Positions 36,490 to 45,809 of a stretch of 64,000 nt of DNA are shown here, piece after piece (position 1 is the first letter of the stretch; each line of letters begins with the position of its first letter). Origin of the DNA: Desulfobulbus rhabdoformis (GTDB lineage Bacteria > Desulfobacterota > Desulfobulbia > Desulfobulbales > Desulfobulbaceae). The position numbers and the translations under genes were made by a program. A model generated the notes under the pieces. The model was not told the DNA's origin, ran no database searches, and was given only the letters and a program-made list of their open reading frames with translations. The stretch covers positions 1 to 64,000 of the forward strand of contig NZ_JAFFQA010000016.1 of assembly GCF_016919065.1 (NCBI RefSeq), read 5' to 3'.

Positions 36490-39400
36490 TCAGATGAGTT
36501 GCTGCATACCGCTCCGAATCGGCGCCAGAAGCTCCGTATAGGGAAGCGTTTCTTCCTGTTTGGCGCTGTCATAAATAGACTGGGCTTTTTCGGCCCAGTC
36601 ATGTAGTCCACACTGGAGCAGGGTACCTTTTAGAGTGTGCGCTGCCTTGGCTAAGGCTGAGAGATCTCCCGCCTCGGCGGCTGTTTCCGCTTTTTGCAGG
36701 TTATCGGCCAGGCTGAGCTGGACAGCGGCGAGAATGCGTTCGATCTGGGCGGGCTTGAGCATGGTGGACTGCTGCAGGTACGCTGCCACTTCATTCGAGG
36801 TTGGCGGGGTAAGTCCTGTATCGTTGGCTGGATGTTCTTCTGTCATAGGGGATATATTTTCTGTGGTTGTTGCTCGTGAGCTTTTAGTTGTTTCCAGGGA
36901 GAGGAGGATGTCTTTGAGCTGCTCTGGTTGAAACGGTTTGGTGATATAGGTATCCATCCCGGCTTTCAGGCACATTTCACGATCTCCCCCCATGGCGTGT
37001 GCAGTCATGGCGATGATGGCAAGATGTCCCCCTTGGAGTTTCGTCTTGAGGCTTACGACAATATCCTGAGGCAGGGTACCCTCCGGTTCCATACCCTGTT
37101 CAAATTGGCGAATGATGCGGGTGGCGGTGAGTCCGTCCATGACCGGCATCTGTACATCCATAAGGATGACATCAACGGTATCCTGCGTCAGTGTTTCGAG
37201 CGCTTCCAGGCCGTTTTTTGCAGTGAGAATCCTATGCTCCTTTTCAAGAAGCATTGCGGCCACATCCCGGTTGACCTCGTTGTCATCCGCAATCAGAATC
37301 TTGAGTGTACCCGATTGAGGAGATGGTGTTAGAGGCGTCTCTTCAGGCTGACGTAAATCTGCCACATTGCCCACCATCAGCGGCACTACCACATGAAAGG
37401 TGCTGCCGCTGTTTAAACTGCTTTCGGCCCAGATATGACCTCCCATAAGCGCGACGAGCTGGCGGCAAATAGAAAGGCCCAGTCCCGTTCCCCCATACTG
37501 ACGGGCATAGGTGTTGTCAACCTGTTCAAAAGTATTAAAAATGCGGGAGAGTTTTTCCGGAGGAATGCCGACCCCCGTGTCGCTCACACTCATATGGACC
37601 TGGTACTGACCGGGTATCTTGGATTCATCCAGACCGATATGCAAGCTGATCGACCCGCTGTCGGTGAATTTGATGGCATTGCCGATCAGATTTAAAAGAA
37701 TCTGCCGGAGTCGCATATCATCGCCCAGCAGACAGTCCGGTAGGTTTGAACCAAGGTGCTGCAAGAGCTGTAATCCCTTTTCTTCAGCCGGCATTTGCAG
37801 GGTTGCCATAATGCCCTGTATCAGCTGGACAGGTGAGAAGGGGACTGAGTTGAGCTCGAGTTGGCCTGCTTCCATTTTTGAAAAATCAAGAATATCATTG
37901 AGCAGGCCCAGAAGGCTTTCCGCTGCATGCTGTACGGTTTCCAGGAAACGTTGCCGCTTTTCATTGTCCCCTGCCTGCATCGCCAGGTGCGTCATACCCA
38001 AAATAGCATTCATCGGGGTACGAATTTCATGGCTCATGTTAGCCAGGAATTGTGATTTTGCCTTGTTGGCAGCCTCGGCCTCTCTGGCAAGTTGTTCAGC
38101 CCGGTCAATGGCGTCCTTGAGTTGCCGATTGGCGTGCTGCACTTTCTCCTCAGCACGTTTGCGTTCACGAATATCAACGAAACATTCCAGCATCTTGGTT
38201 CGTCCCTTAATCGTAATGGAACGGACCGTCTTCATTACAGGCACTTCAAGTCCATCGGTGCGCTGTATCAGCCGGTCGGAATTATCCACCTGCAGGCCAA
38301 GATCGGCAATAGGGCAGGCTGATTCGTTGGCCGGGCAGAGGAAGCGGTGGCAGCGGTGACCAATAATTGCCTCTCGGGTTGAGCCAAAGAGTTCGGCGGC
38401 AAAGGGGTTCACCTCTTCGATGATACGACTTTCTCCGTCAATGATGGCAAGCCCGATGGGAAGACTTTCGATCAGTGCCCGCTGGATACGCTCGTTTTCC
38501 CTAAGCTCGCTTTCCATGCGAATACGGTCGGTGATATCTTCTTTGATCGCTATAAAGTTTGTGATGACACCGAGTTTATTGCGAATAGGCGAGATGGAAA
38601 TTGATTCCCAGTAGAGGCTGCCATCTTTTCGTTTGTTTTGCAGCTCGCCTTTCCACTCAAAACCGGCGCTGATGGTCTCCCAGAGGTTTTTATAGATGCT
38701 CTCGGGCATGGCCCCTGATTTGAGTATACGTGGATTCTGGCCTTTGGCTTCAGCAAAACTGTACCCGGTTTTCTGGGTGAATTTTTTATTCACATATTCA
38801 ATGGCACCGGTCGCGTCGGTGATCACGACGCTGGCAGGACTTTGTTCAACAGCGGTGGAGAGCTGTCTACCGATGGATTCACTGGTTTGCAGAGCTTCTT
38901 CCGTCCTTTTGCGCGTAGTTATATCATGAAAGGCGACTACGGCACCCACAAGGGTGTTCTTTTGATAGATGGGGCGGCTTGAAATTTCCACTAAAAGTAA
39001 TTCCCTGTTTTTGCAGAGAAAATACTCTTCGCCGTCAAATGTTGCCCCCTTATTGGTTTTGTTAAAAAAGGTGCACTCCTCTTTGGGGCAGCAAAAACCA
39101 TCGTCATCGCGGTGGAAGAGATCATGGGCGACCTGACCAATCAACTCCGACTGTTGATAGCCAAGAAGCTGGCAGGCTGCCGGGTTGACTCGTTCGATAA
39201 TGCCCTGCCTGTTTTGTACATACACCCCTTCTGCCAAGGCGTTGTTCATGGCGCTTAAGTTACGCTGTTCTTCATCAAGGGCCAGGGTGCGCTGGTTCAG
39301 ACGCCAAAAAAGAAGGAAAATTAAACAGAGAGCCAGCAGAGAGTAGAGCAGCAGAACAATGAATTCCTGATGGATCTGGGCAAAGACCGGATCCCGGGCA

Positions 39401-40341
39401 TAGGTGACAAGGTATCCTGATAAGCGGTGAGTGACGTCTTTAAGTGGCAAGAGGGTGATCGTGTAGGGGGCAGCGGCTAAATTCACCGTAACAGAGAAGG
39501 TCTTCCCCTCTTCCATGGACTGTTGCACAAAAGCGTTACCACTGAGTTGTCTGTTGAGTTCCCTGGCAGTATTGGAGAGTGGGTCCGGGCTGTTGGCCAG
39601 GGTTGCATTGGCGTCCTCAACCACATAGTCGTTGTTCAAAATTGAGGGACTGTACAGCCAGCGCTGCTCAGGAAAGAGCAGTTTATCCACCAGAGTCTTC
39701 TTCAGCACAAAGCCGAACTCTTTCTGCGGGGCGAGTTCTTTGAGTGCATCCAGTATGGATTTAAAGGTAACACTCACCTCAACGCTTCCCTGGTGATGGT
39801 TTGCCGCATCCATCATCGGAAAGACATAGCAGAAACCGGAGCGTATTTTGCCTAATTCCATCCCCTGGACAATCTGTTTTCTCTCGTTACAGATGCGGAC
39901 GCTGGGACGAGCGGTCAACAGTGAATCGCCATAACGATCGGGCTGATGAAATCGAAGAAAACTGGAGCCGTCTTTGGTGTGAAATTGAAGCTGCAGGAGA
40001 TTTTGCCGCTTCATCGATTCGTAGGCTTCATAGAGGTGACGGTAGAGCTGGCCTCGAGCAATATCCCGCTCCACCCCCTGGCTGCTTACACCATGGGCAA
40101 ACAGGGCTTTGGTTTGGGCTGTGTCCAGTGCGTTATCAAAAAAACTCTCCATGGCGAGGCGATACGACTGGATTGCCGCACGGTAGGCGGTGTCCAAAAT
40201 AGCCTGTTGTTCTGAGTAGTGGCTTTCCTCTCGCTGGGCTTTGTTGCTGGAGAGAAACAGGCCGATTAAGAGCGGGCAGAATAAGGCGATGAAGACAAGA
40301 ACAAGGCGGTTCTGTCGATTTCCTGTCAGCATACGTTTCAT
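36490..40341 (-). CDS. Hybrid sensor histidine kinase with PAS, receiver and HPt domains
   Basis: The 1283-residue membrane kinase has one helix near residues 12-30, a periplasmic double-Cache-like sensor (~40-325; LLQLQFHTKDGSSFLRFH, GYVLS-like outer face), and a second helix near 330-348. At least three PAS domains (~365-480, 490-610, 625-740) follow; the first and third contain Cys pairs (FCCPKEEC, CPANESACP). Then come the HisKA domain with MSHEIRTPMNAILG (phospho-His 771), the HATPase (DTGVGIPPEKLSRIF, GGTGLGLSI), a receiver domain (ILMDVQMPVMDG, phospho-Asp 1062) and a C-terminal HPt (KAAHTLKG, His 1235). It is thus a full phosphorelay in one chain. No partner response regulator is adjacent. 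The start at 40341 has no strong ribosome site. Confidence 0.92.
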   Translation of the reverse strand: MKRMLTGNRQNRLVLVFIALFCPLLIGLFLSSNKAQREESHYSEQQAILDTAYRAAIQSYRLAMESFFDNALDTAQTKALFAHGVSSQGVERDIARGQLYRHLYEAYESMKRQNLLQLQFHTKDGSSFLRFHQPDRYGDSLLTARPSVRICNERKQIVQGMELGKIRSGFCYVFPMMDAANHHQGSVEVSVTFKSILDALKELAPQKEFGFVLKKTLVDKLLFPEQRWLYSPSILNNDYVVEDANATLANSPDPLSNTARELNRQLSGNAFVQQSMEEGKTFSVTVNLAAAPYTITLLPLKDVTHRLSGYLVTYARDPVFAQIHQEFIVLLLYSLLALCLIFLLFWRLNQRTLALDEEQRNLSAMNNALAEGVYVQNRQGIIERVNPAACQLLGYQQSELIGQVAHDLFHRDDDGFCCPKEECTFFNKTNKGATFDGEEYFLCKNRELLLVEISSRPIYQKNTLVGAVVAFHDITTRKRTEEALQTSESIGRQLSTAVEQSPASVVITDATGAIEYVNKKFTQKTGYSFAEAKGQNPRILKSGAMPESIYKNLWETISAGFEWKGELQNKRKDGSLYWESISISPIRNKLGVITNFIAIKEDITDRIRMESELRENERIQRALIESLPIGLAIIDGESRIIEEVNPFAAELFGSTREAIIGHRCHRFLCPANESACPIADLGLQVDNSDRLIQRTDGLEVPVMKTVRSITIKGRTKMLECFVDIRERKRAEEKVQHANRQLKDAIDRAEQLAREAEAANKAKSQFLANMSHEIRTPMNAILGMTHLAMQAGDNEKRQRFLETVQHAAESLLGLLNDILDFSKMEAGQLELNSVPFSPVQLIQGIMATLQMPAEEKGLQLLQHLGSNLPDCLLGDDMRLRQILLNLIGNAIKFTDSGSISLHIGLDESKIPGQYQVHMSVSDTGVGIPPEKLSRIFNTFEQVDNTYARQYGGTGLGLSICRQLVALMGGHIWAESSLNSGSTFHVVVPLMVGNVADLRQPEETPLTPSPQSGTLKILIADDNEVNRDVAAMLLEKEHRILTAKNGLEALETLTQDTVDVILMDVQMPVMDGLTATRIIRQFEQGMEPEGTLPQDIVVSLKTKLQGGHLAIIAMTAHAMGGDREMCLKAGMDTYITKPFQPEQLKDILLSLETTKSSRATTTENISPMTEEHPANDTGLTPPTSNEVAAYLQQSTMLKPAQIERILAAVQLSLADNLQKAETAAEAGDLSALAKAAHTLKGTLLQCGLHDWAEKAQSIYDSAKQEETLPYTELLAPIRSGMQQLI

Positions 40342-40363
40342 TGAAGGCGGTTATTATAGATAC

Positions 40364-40377
40364 CCCCTCTAGAGGGG
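40364..40377. other. Short palindrome upstream of the hybrid kinase
   Basis: CCCCTCTAGAGGGG is a perfect 14-bp palindrome 23 bases before the kinase start and between two minus-strand genes. A similar CCCTCTAGAGGG occurs right after the repeat copy at 41577-41588. Meaning unknown. Confidence 0.3.
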
Positions 40378-40432
40378 ATGGGCGCTCTTTGGGGACAATA
40401 GGTAGTGTAGCGCATAAATAATACGATGTATG

Positions 40433-41275
40433 TTAACTTTCTTTTTGACCCTTATTTTTCATGATATCACGATATTCTTCCGGGTAGTGCTTTTGCATGC
40501 AGTCCGGACAAATACTGTGGCTGATATCTGCCTGCGAGTATTTATGGATGTAAACGTCGACGTTTTCCCAGTACCCTTGATCATCTCGGATTTTTTTGCA
40601 GAAGGAGCATAACGGTAAAATACCGCGTAGTGTCTTTAATTCGGACAACGAGACTTCGAGCAAATGTTTTCTCTCTTCTTCAGTTTTTCGACTTTCGAGA
40701 ATAAGCTGGATGTTATGTAAGTAGGCAACGAGCTGGCTGACGTCGTCATTGCTATAGTCTTCATGTTTGTTTGCAACACAGCCCAGGGCCGCTATTTTCC
40801 CGCTGAGTGAAAAGACGGGCACAGAGAGAATTCTTTTGATCTCGACATGCCCTGCGGGGAGCCCTCTTTTATTTGTCCAATTCTGATCATAATCATTGTA
40901 TACCACAGGTTTTCGTTCCCTGACCGCATTACCCCATATCCCTGATTGGTCAATGGGAAACACGAGCGGCTTATGGGAAGCCACACAATCTTTCATGACA
41001 GCCTTAGACCAGGAATAGACCGTCATTTCGCTCTCATCATCGTTGAAAAAACCAAAAAAACCATAGGCGCTTCCTGTCATGTTGACGATTTCTTTGAGCA
41101 GGGTGTCGCAAATTTCTTTAAACTCCTCCTGCACCATGCTTGAAACTTTCCACAGTGAATCGAGCCGTTGCTGGTTCAGGATAATTTTTTTCTGATCAAC
41201 TGCCTTTTTTTTCAACAAGGTTTCAAGTCGTTTAATCTCTTGCTCCAACTCCTGGTAGGTGGGCTTTTCGGTCAT
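40433..41275 (-). CDS. GAF-domain protein with Cys-rich C-terminal motif
   Basis: From the ATG at 41275 the product is 280 residues. It begins with a coiled coil (PTYQELEQEIKRLETLLKKK), then a GAF domain (~35-195: MTGSAYGFFGFFNDDESEM, SGIWGNAVRERKPVVYNDY, RILSVPVFSLSGKIAALGCV). It ends with a tail common in Desulfobacterota signalling proteins: GILPLCSFCKKIRDDQGYWE and HSICPDCMQKHYPEE. Its four Cys suggest a metal or redox site. No output domain is present, so it probably works with another signalling protein. The 17-codon extension upstream is partly translated intergenic sequence and was removed. Confidence 0.78.
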   Translation of the reverse strand: MTEKPTYQELEQEIKRLETLLKKKAVDQKKIILNQQRLDSLWKVSSMVQEEFKEICDTLLKEIVNMTGSAYGFFGFFNDDESEMTVYSWSKAVMKDCVASHKPLVFPIDQSGIWGNAVRERKPVVYNDYDQNWTNKRGLPAGHVEIKRILSVPVFSLSGKIAALGCVANKHEDYSNDDVSQLVAYLHNIQLILESRKTEEERKHLLEVSLSELKTLRGILPLCSFCKKIRDDQGYWENVDVYIHKYSQADISHSICPDCMQKHYPEEYRDIMKNKGQKES

Positions 41276-41643
41276 ATACAATATCTCGATAAGTAATAAG
41301 GCGCATACCAATAATTGTGTGAGCACGAAATGTCGTTCTCAAGGCTTTTTGCGAAAGCGGCCATTGGTAAAACAAAGTGAATGCAAGCGTTCTTCCCTTA
41401 TGGTTTTGGAAAACGGCTCTAGGGTGTCTTGAATAATTAGATTTTTCAATCAAGGCCAGGTAAGCGTAGACTCCGAGGATTGCGCAAAATTTTACCGCAG
41501 GTATATGGCTGATATTCCGAGGATAAAATTTTAAGCATGACGCCGGGATTGGCAGAAAAAGCAATTATTCAAGATTCCCTCTAGAGGGTGTAGACGGGGA
41601 GGGGGCTTTATGTTTGCCTGAATCCGTGAACAATCACCCGCCG
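41276..41643. other. Intergenic region with two repeats
   Basis: Between the GAF gene start and the PhnD-like gene stop (both minus strand). It holds MITE-like copy 5 (41422-41579) and a short hairpin repeat (from 41617). Apart from these nothing is recognised. Confidence 0.5.
41422..41579 (+). repeat. MITE-like element, copy 5 (rearranged)
   Basis: 158 bp with perfect TCTTGAATAATT/AATTATTCAAGA ends. The 18-bp GGTAAGCGTAGACTCCGA segment lies near the left side, inverted relative to its place in copies 1, 3 and 4, and the usual inner-stem site is reduced to TTCCGAGG. This is an internal rearrangement with total length kept. Confidence 0.88.
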
Positions 41644-41656
41644 TTATGGATTCAGG
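41617..41656. repeat. Short hairpin repeat (REP-like) overlapping a gene end
   Basis: CCTGAATCCGTGAAC and GTTATGGATTCAGG bracket CAATCACCCGCC. The right arm supplies the last codons (KDLNP and stop) of the PhnD-like gene, so the repeat has replaced or formed that gene's 3' end. Confidence 0.8.
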
Positions 41657-42549
41657 TCTTTGTTGGCAGTCGGTATCTCCAGATTCCCTTTATACGCCCG
41701 GACCGTCTTGTAATCATTATCCGCTGCCCGTACCGCGCCATAGCGGATGGAGCGGCCCCAGCGGGCCATTTCTTTTTCCCCTTTCTGGGTCGGATCAAGC
41801 GTGATCATGGCCTGTTGAATTGCCTGCATGGTTTCTGGGGAAAGGGTCGCCTTGTTGCCGATCAGGGCAAAACCGGGGAATGGGGGAGTCTCGGCGAGAA
41901 AACGGAGCCCCATATGAGCGTATCGCTTTCCAATGGCGGTTTTGATTCCTCCAATATCAAACTTGCCGCGTATGACCGCAAGGGCGACTTCATCATGTTT
42001 CCCCAGATAATGGTAGCTGTTCTTTTCGCAATTGGAGTTATGGTTGCTTAACAGCCCATTGACAGAGAGGTAGCCGCAGGTGGATAGCGGTTGGGTGAGG
42101 GCGATACGGTGATCTTGCAGGTTGGTCAGGTTAATGGGTTGATCGGCTAGGGCAATGATTGAACAGGTATATTTTGGCTGCCCGGAAGCTTCTTTAAAAT
42201 GAATCAGCGGTTCCGCCTGAGCATACTCAGCGCGTAGTTCCACATACGGAAGGGGGCCAAGGTAGGCCAGATCGATTGTTCCTGATTGGAATTTTTCTAA
42301 AATTTTTGCGTAATTTTCTGAAAAATCGAAAATTATTGTGCGTCCCAGTTGCTCTTCAAGGTATTCAATCATTGGTCGAAATTTCAGGACAAGAGCCTCT
42401 CGATTCTCCATGGGGAGGGGAGCAAAGCGGATGGGGGACTCCTTGGCAGCCTTGGCAGAAAGGGGACTTGCTCCGAGAAGCAAAAGCAGACCCAGCATTG
42501 CCCACCAGAGCATCAGGTGAAGGGGAGCCGAGGGGCGGTGACTATCCAT
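41644..42549 (-). CDS. PhnD-type periplasmic substrate-binding protein
   Basis: The 301-residue protein has a signal peptide (about residues 1-33, LLLLLGASPLSAKA) and the phosphate/phosphonate-binding PhnD-like fold: IRFAPLPMENREALVLKFRP, the GTIDLAYLGPLPYVEL strand-helix, and GKHDEVALAVIRGKFDIGGI. GGAG lies nine bases before the ATG. No ABC permease or ATPase is nearby. Orphan PhnD-like proteins often serve as periplasmic sensors for kinases, and the neighbours here are a GAF protein, a hybrid kinase and a PAS/LuxR regulator, which supports that reading. The ligand is unknown. Confidence 0.83.
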   Translation of the reverse strand: MDSHRPSAPLHLMLWWAMLGLLLLLGASPLSAKAAKESPIRFAPLPMENREALVLKFRPMIEYLEEQLGRTIIFDFSENYAKILEKFQSGTIDLAYLGPLPYVELRAEYAQAEPLIHFKEASGQPKYTCSIIALADQPINLTNLQDHRIALTQPLSTCGYLSVNGLLSNHNSNCEKNSYHYLGKHDEVALAVIRGKFDIGGIKTAIGKRYAHMGLRFLAETPPFPGFALIGNKATLSPETMQAIQQAMITLDPTQKGEKEMARWGRSIRYGAVRAADNDYKTVRAYKGNLEIPTANKDLNP

Positions 42550-43047
42550 GGTATGAACTCCTTTTAGGGAAAAAAACAGAGGTCTCTTGGGCGATTATCA
42601 ACGAGAACCTTTGGAATACGCAAGAGAAAAGAGGTACTTTAATAAGAATGAATCTTTTTGGCAAAGCTATCTGCGAGGAAATTGTGTATCTGGCGTGTGC
42701 TCCACAACCAAAATTTCCATTTCAATAAATCCTTATTCATTCAAGGGGATACGCCTGTTCAACAAGCACTCGCCTGCCCGGATCCAGAGCGTGGTTTATC
42801 GTCTCTCATGAACTCATCGCAGTGATAATTCTTCAGCGTTGCTGGTGATAAAAAGGGGTGTGCGAGTCACATCAATTCCTGCGAAGCCTTTGTCACGTAA
42901 GGGATGGCGGGCAAGACCCTTTTGATGAAAAAGGGAACATACTGTTTTGAAAGAAAAAAATGTATGCTCAGCACCTTGTCTGTTGTATCCTATTTGTATC
43001 CATCTCAATGGAGATATGTTTATTATACATAACCACGGAGGGGAATA
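42550..43047. other. Divergent promoter region
   Basis: About 500 bases between the PhnD-like gene (minus) and the PAS/LuxR gene (plus). TTTATTATACAT at 43019-43030 looks like a -10 region, but no well-spaced -35 was found. CATCTCAATGGAGATATG is a small inverted repeat just upstream. No gene or repeat-family copy is seen. Confidence 0.4.
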
Positions 43048-44481
43048 GTGGATGCGAACACTTCAGGCAGGACAAACGATGCAGGATCGCGTCGCCTCTT
43101 AAATGAACTACAAAAACAACGTCTTGAACTGCAGCGGCAAAATGAAGAGCTTCGTTTAGCTCGAGCCGAAGTTGAGGCCGGACTGGAAAAATACTACCAG
43201 CTCTATGATTTTGCTCCAGTGGGCTACTGCACCGTGGATCAGGAGGGAGAGGTACTCGAGAGTAATCTGGCAGGCGCCCTTTTACTGGGGGTGGATCGGG
43301 CACGTTTGCTTAGGCGTCATCTGAAGCAATTCGTTGCCCCGGAATCTTTTGATCAGCTGGGAACTTTTTTTTCAGAAATTTATTCCACCCGGAAAAAGGC
43401 AACTGGTGAAATCTTAATTCCCAATAGTGATGGGGGGCAACGTCTGCTTTATCTGGAGGGCGCCGCCTTTGAGGACCAATCAGGTGGGCGACGCGGACGC
43501 ATTGCCATGATGGATGTGACTGAATCCAGGCAAAATTCCGTTGAATTGGAGCACTACCGCTACCACCTTGAAGAACTGGTCCAACAGCGCACCAGTGAGT
43601 TGGAGATGGCTAATCTCCAGTTAAAAGAGCAGGCTGAAAATCTTGCCTCTATTTATAAGGCATTGCAGAGTATTGGCCTGATTGTCTGCAGTCTGACCCA
43701 AGACAATGCCCACATCGATATTTTCAGTGCCGGAGCCGAGCGACTTTTTGGTCATCGCCAGGATACGGTCCTGGGAAAATCGCTTTCTCTGATTTGCCCT
43801 CAGGAAGGTTCAGGACATCTCCTCTCCCAGATGGGACAGTGGCGACAGGGCCATCCCATGCAATCCATGAATATGACCCTGGTCCGGCAAGGTGGAGAGC
43901 AATTCCCAGCCGTTGTCTCCATCCATCCTTTTTGTAAAGTGCAAGGCGAGTTTACCAAACTGGTTGGAGCTTTTCGTGATATTTCCGAACTTATCGAGGT
44001 GCAGGAGCAACTGCAGGATATGAACGATGAGTTGGAGCGACGAGTAGCGCTCCGAACAACAGAGTTGCACGAATCCAACGTTGCCTTGACCGTGCTCTTA
44101 AAAAAAAGGGAAGAAGATCGAAAAATACTAGGTGAACAGGTTGTCTCGAACACTTCGCATCTGGTGGAGCCGCTGCTTGAACGGCTCCGCAAAACCAACC
44201 TGACTGCAGAGCAACGTACTCTGGTGGATATACTTGCCACCAATATTAACGAAATTACCTCTCCCTTTGCCAGTAATTTCTCTTCGAAACTCAACCGGTT
44301 GACTCCGGCAGAGCTGCAGGTTGCCAATTTGGTGAAACTGGGGAAACGAACCAAAGAGATTGCTGAGATTATGCACCTTTCGCCTGGCACAATAAGCATT
44401 CATCGAAAAAACATTCGCAGAAAGTTGGAACTGACCCACCAGAAAACGAACCTGCAGACCATGCTTTCCAATAATTCTTAA
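43048..44481 (+). CDS. PAS-domain LuxR-type transcriptional regulator
   Basis: The 477-residue protein has a coiled coil (~15-45), a first PAS domain (~45-160; YDFAPVGYCTVDQEGEVLESN), a coiled coil, a second PAS (~205-325; HIDIFSAGAERLFGHRQDTVLG), another coiled coil and a C-terminal LuxR-type helix-turn-helix (~410-470; LTPAELQVANLVKLGKRTKE, LSPGTISIHRKNIRRKLEL). It is cytoplasmic and should sense a small ligand or redox state and bind DNA; it has no receiver or kinase domain. It starts at a GTG (43048) with GGAGGGG six bases upstream. The next gene, amrS, begins 11 bases after its stop. Confidence 0.88.
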   Translation: MDANTSGRTNDAGSRRLLNELQKQRLELQRQNEELRLARAEVEAGLEKYYQLYDFAPVGYCTVDQEGEVLESNLAGALLLGVDRARLLRRHLKQFVAPESFDQLGTFFSEIYSTRKKATGEILIPNSDGGQRLLYLEGAAFEDQSGGRRGRIAMMDVTESRQNSVELEHYRYHLEELVQQRTSELEMANLQLKEQAENLASIYKALQSIGLIVCSLTQDNAHIDIFSAGAERLFGHRQDTVLGKSLSLICPQEGSGHLLSQMGQWRQGHPMQSMNMTLVRQGGEQFPAVVSIHPFCKVQGEFTKLVGAFRDISELIEVQEQLQDMNDELERRVALRTTELHESNVALTVLLKKREEDRKILGEQVVSNTSHLVEPLLERLRKTNLTAEQRTLVDILATNINEITSPFASNFSSKLNRLTPAELQVANLVKLGKRTKEIAEIMHLSPGTISIHRKNIRRKLELTHQKTNLQTMLSNNS

Positions 44482-44492
44482 GGGGTTGCGTT

Positions 44493-45506
44493 ATGCATGA
44501 GGCTCTATTTTATCAACAAGAGAGTGATGGCAGCGTCTCCTGTCATCTTTGCCATCACCGTTGTCACATTCAACCGGGAAAACGAGGTCGCTGCGGTGTT
44601 CGTGAGAACCACAACGGTCAACTGATTTCACTGGTCTATGGGATGCTGGTCGCGGAGAGTGTTGACCCCATAGAAAAAAAGCCCTTGTTTCACCTCCTCC
44701 CCGGTAGCCGTTCCTATTCCATCTCCACAGTTGGCTGCAATTTTCACTGTCTCCATTGCCAAAATTATGAGATTTCACAGTATCCGCAGATGCATCAGGG
44801 GCAGATCGCTGGAAGCAGGCGCAGCCCTGCCATGGTGGTGGAGCAAGCGGTTAAATCCGGCTGTGCGAGCATCAGTTATACCTATGTTGAACCAACCATA
44901 TTCTACGAGTTTGCCTTTGATTGCAGCACCCTCGCCCGCAAAGAGGGGCTAAAAAATATTTTTGTCAGTAATGGTTTTATGACTGCAGAGGTGGTGCGTC
45001 ATCTGGCTCCGGTGCTTGATGGCATTAATATTGACCTCAAGTCATTTCAGCCGGATTTTTACCGTAAGGTTTGTAAGGCGCAACTTGAGCCGGTCTGTGA
45101 AAATATTCGTTTGTTTTACGAGCTGGGCGTTGTCGTCGAGGTAACGACCCTGGTCATTCCCGGCCTCAACGACAGTGAGGATGAGTTACGTCAGATCGCC
45201 CGATTTCTCGTCTCGATATCTCCAGATATCCCCTGGCATGTCAGTGGATTTCGTCCCACCTACCACATGGTCGATCGCCCCTCCACCTCTATGGAATCGC
45301 TGATTCGTGCCCGTGAGATTGGCATTGAAGAAGGATTACGCTATGTTTACACCGGCAATCTAGCCATCCCCGATGGTGAAGATACCTTTTGCCCCTCCTG
45401 CAGCAACCTTGTGATTCACCGTCAGGGGTTTAACAGTCAGGTAGTAGGCTGCGAGAATGGTCATTGCAGCCACTGCGGAAATTCGATTTACGGTGTCTGG
45501 AAGTAA
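44493..45506 (+). CDS. amrS: AmmeMemoRadiSam-system radical SAM protein
   Basis: The 337-residue protein is the radical SAM member of the AmmeMemoRadiSam (AMMECR1-MEMO1-radical SAM) system. The radical SAM cluster motif is GCNFHCLHCQN (CxxxCxxC). The N-terminus has the Cys pattern CHLCHHRCHIQPGKRGRCGVR, and the C-terminus CPSCSNLVIHRQG and CSHCGN. GFRPTYHM and YVYTGNLA are typical of the family. Its reaction is not settled. The AMMECR1 and MEMO partners are not next to it. It is closely linked to the PAS/LuxR gene and probably co-transcribed. Confidence 0.9.
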   Translation: MHEALFYQQESDGSVSCHLCHHRCHIQPGKRGRCGVRENHNGQLISLVYGMLVAESVDPIEKKPLFHLLPGSRSYSISTVGCNFHCLHCQNYEISQYPQMHQGQIAGSRRSPAMVVEQAVKSGCASISYTYVEPTIFYEFAFDCSTLARKEGLKNIFVSNGFMTAEVVRHLAPVLDGINIDLKSFQPDFYRKVCKAQLEPVCENIRLFYELGVVVEVTTLVIPGLNDSEDELRQIARFLVSISPDIPWHVSGFRPTYHMVDRPSTSMESLIRAREIGIEEGLRYVYTGNLAIPDGEDTFCPSCSNLVIHRQGFNSQVVGCENGHCSHCGNSIYGVWK

Positions 45507-45809
45507 TCCCTGAATCGGTGAGGGCTGGCGGATCACTGAAGAACATCCTCGAGCGATGCGGCAAAAAATTTTTAACAAATTCCCTTGTTGTTCAGCTTCA
45601 CCCGCCGCACCTATGAATGCTCTCGGATGCAAGTACTCCTGAATCTTTTCGCTGTGTATGCAAGACTGCAAACAATCTTTGCTCAAATGCAGTGTTGATT
45701 TGCATTAAAACAATGAGAATTATTCTTTCCAAGATCGATGATTGCGGCATCCACTGCCAGGTCTAGCAGCGGCTGGTCGAATTTGTTCCATTTCCCTGGA
45801 GAGAATATC
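45507..45809. other. Intergenic region with a possible Fur site
   Basis: About 300 bases. CCTGAATCGGTGA at its left is a degenerate arm of the hairpin repeat. A Fur-like site is annotated separately. The ATG at 45738 opens a frame into the next gene, but a better start follows. Confidence 0.4.
45714..45728 (+). promoter_or_regulatory. Possible Fur-like site
   Basis: TGAGAATTATTCTTT resembles the 7-1-7 Fur consensus TGATAATNATTATCA with 10 of 14 matches, mostly in the left half. It lies about 80 bases before a ferric-reductase-like gene. Suggestive only. Confidence 0.3.
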
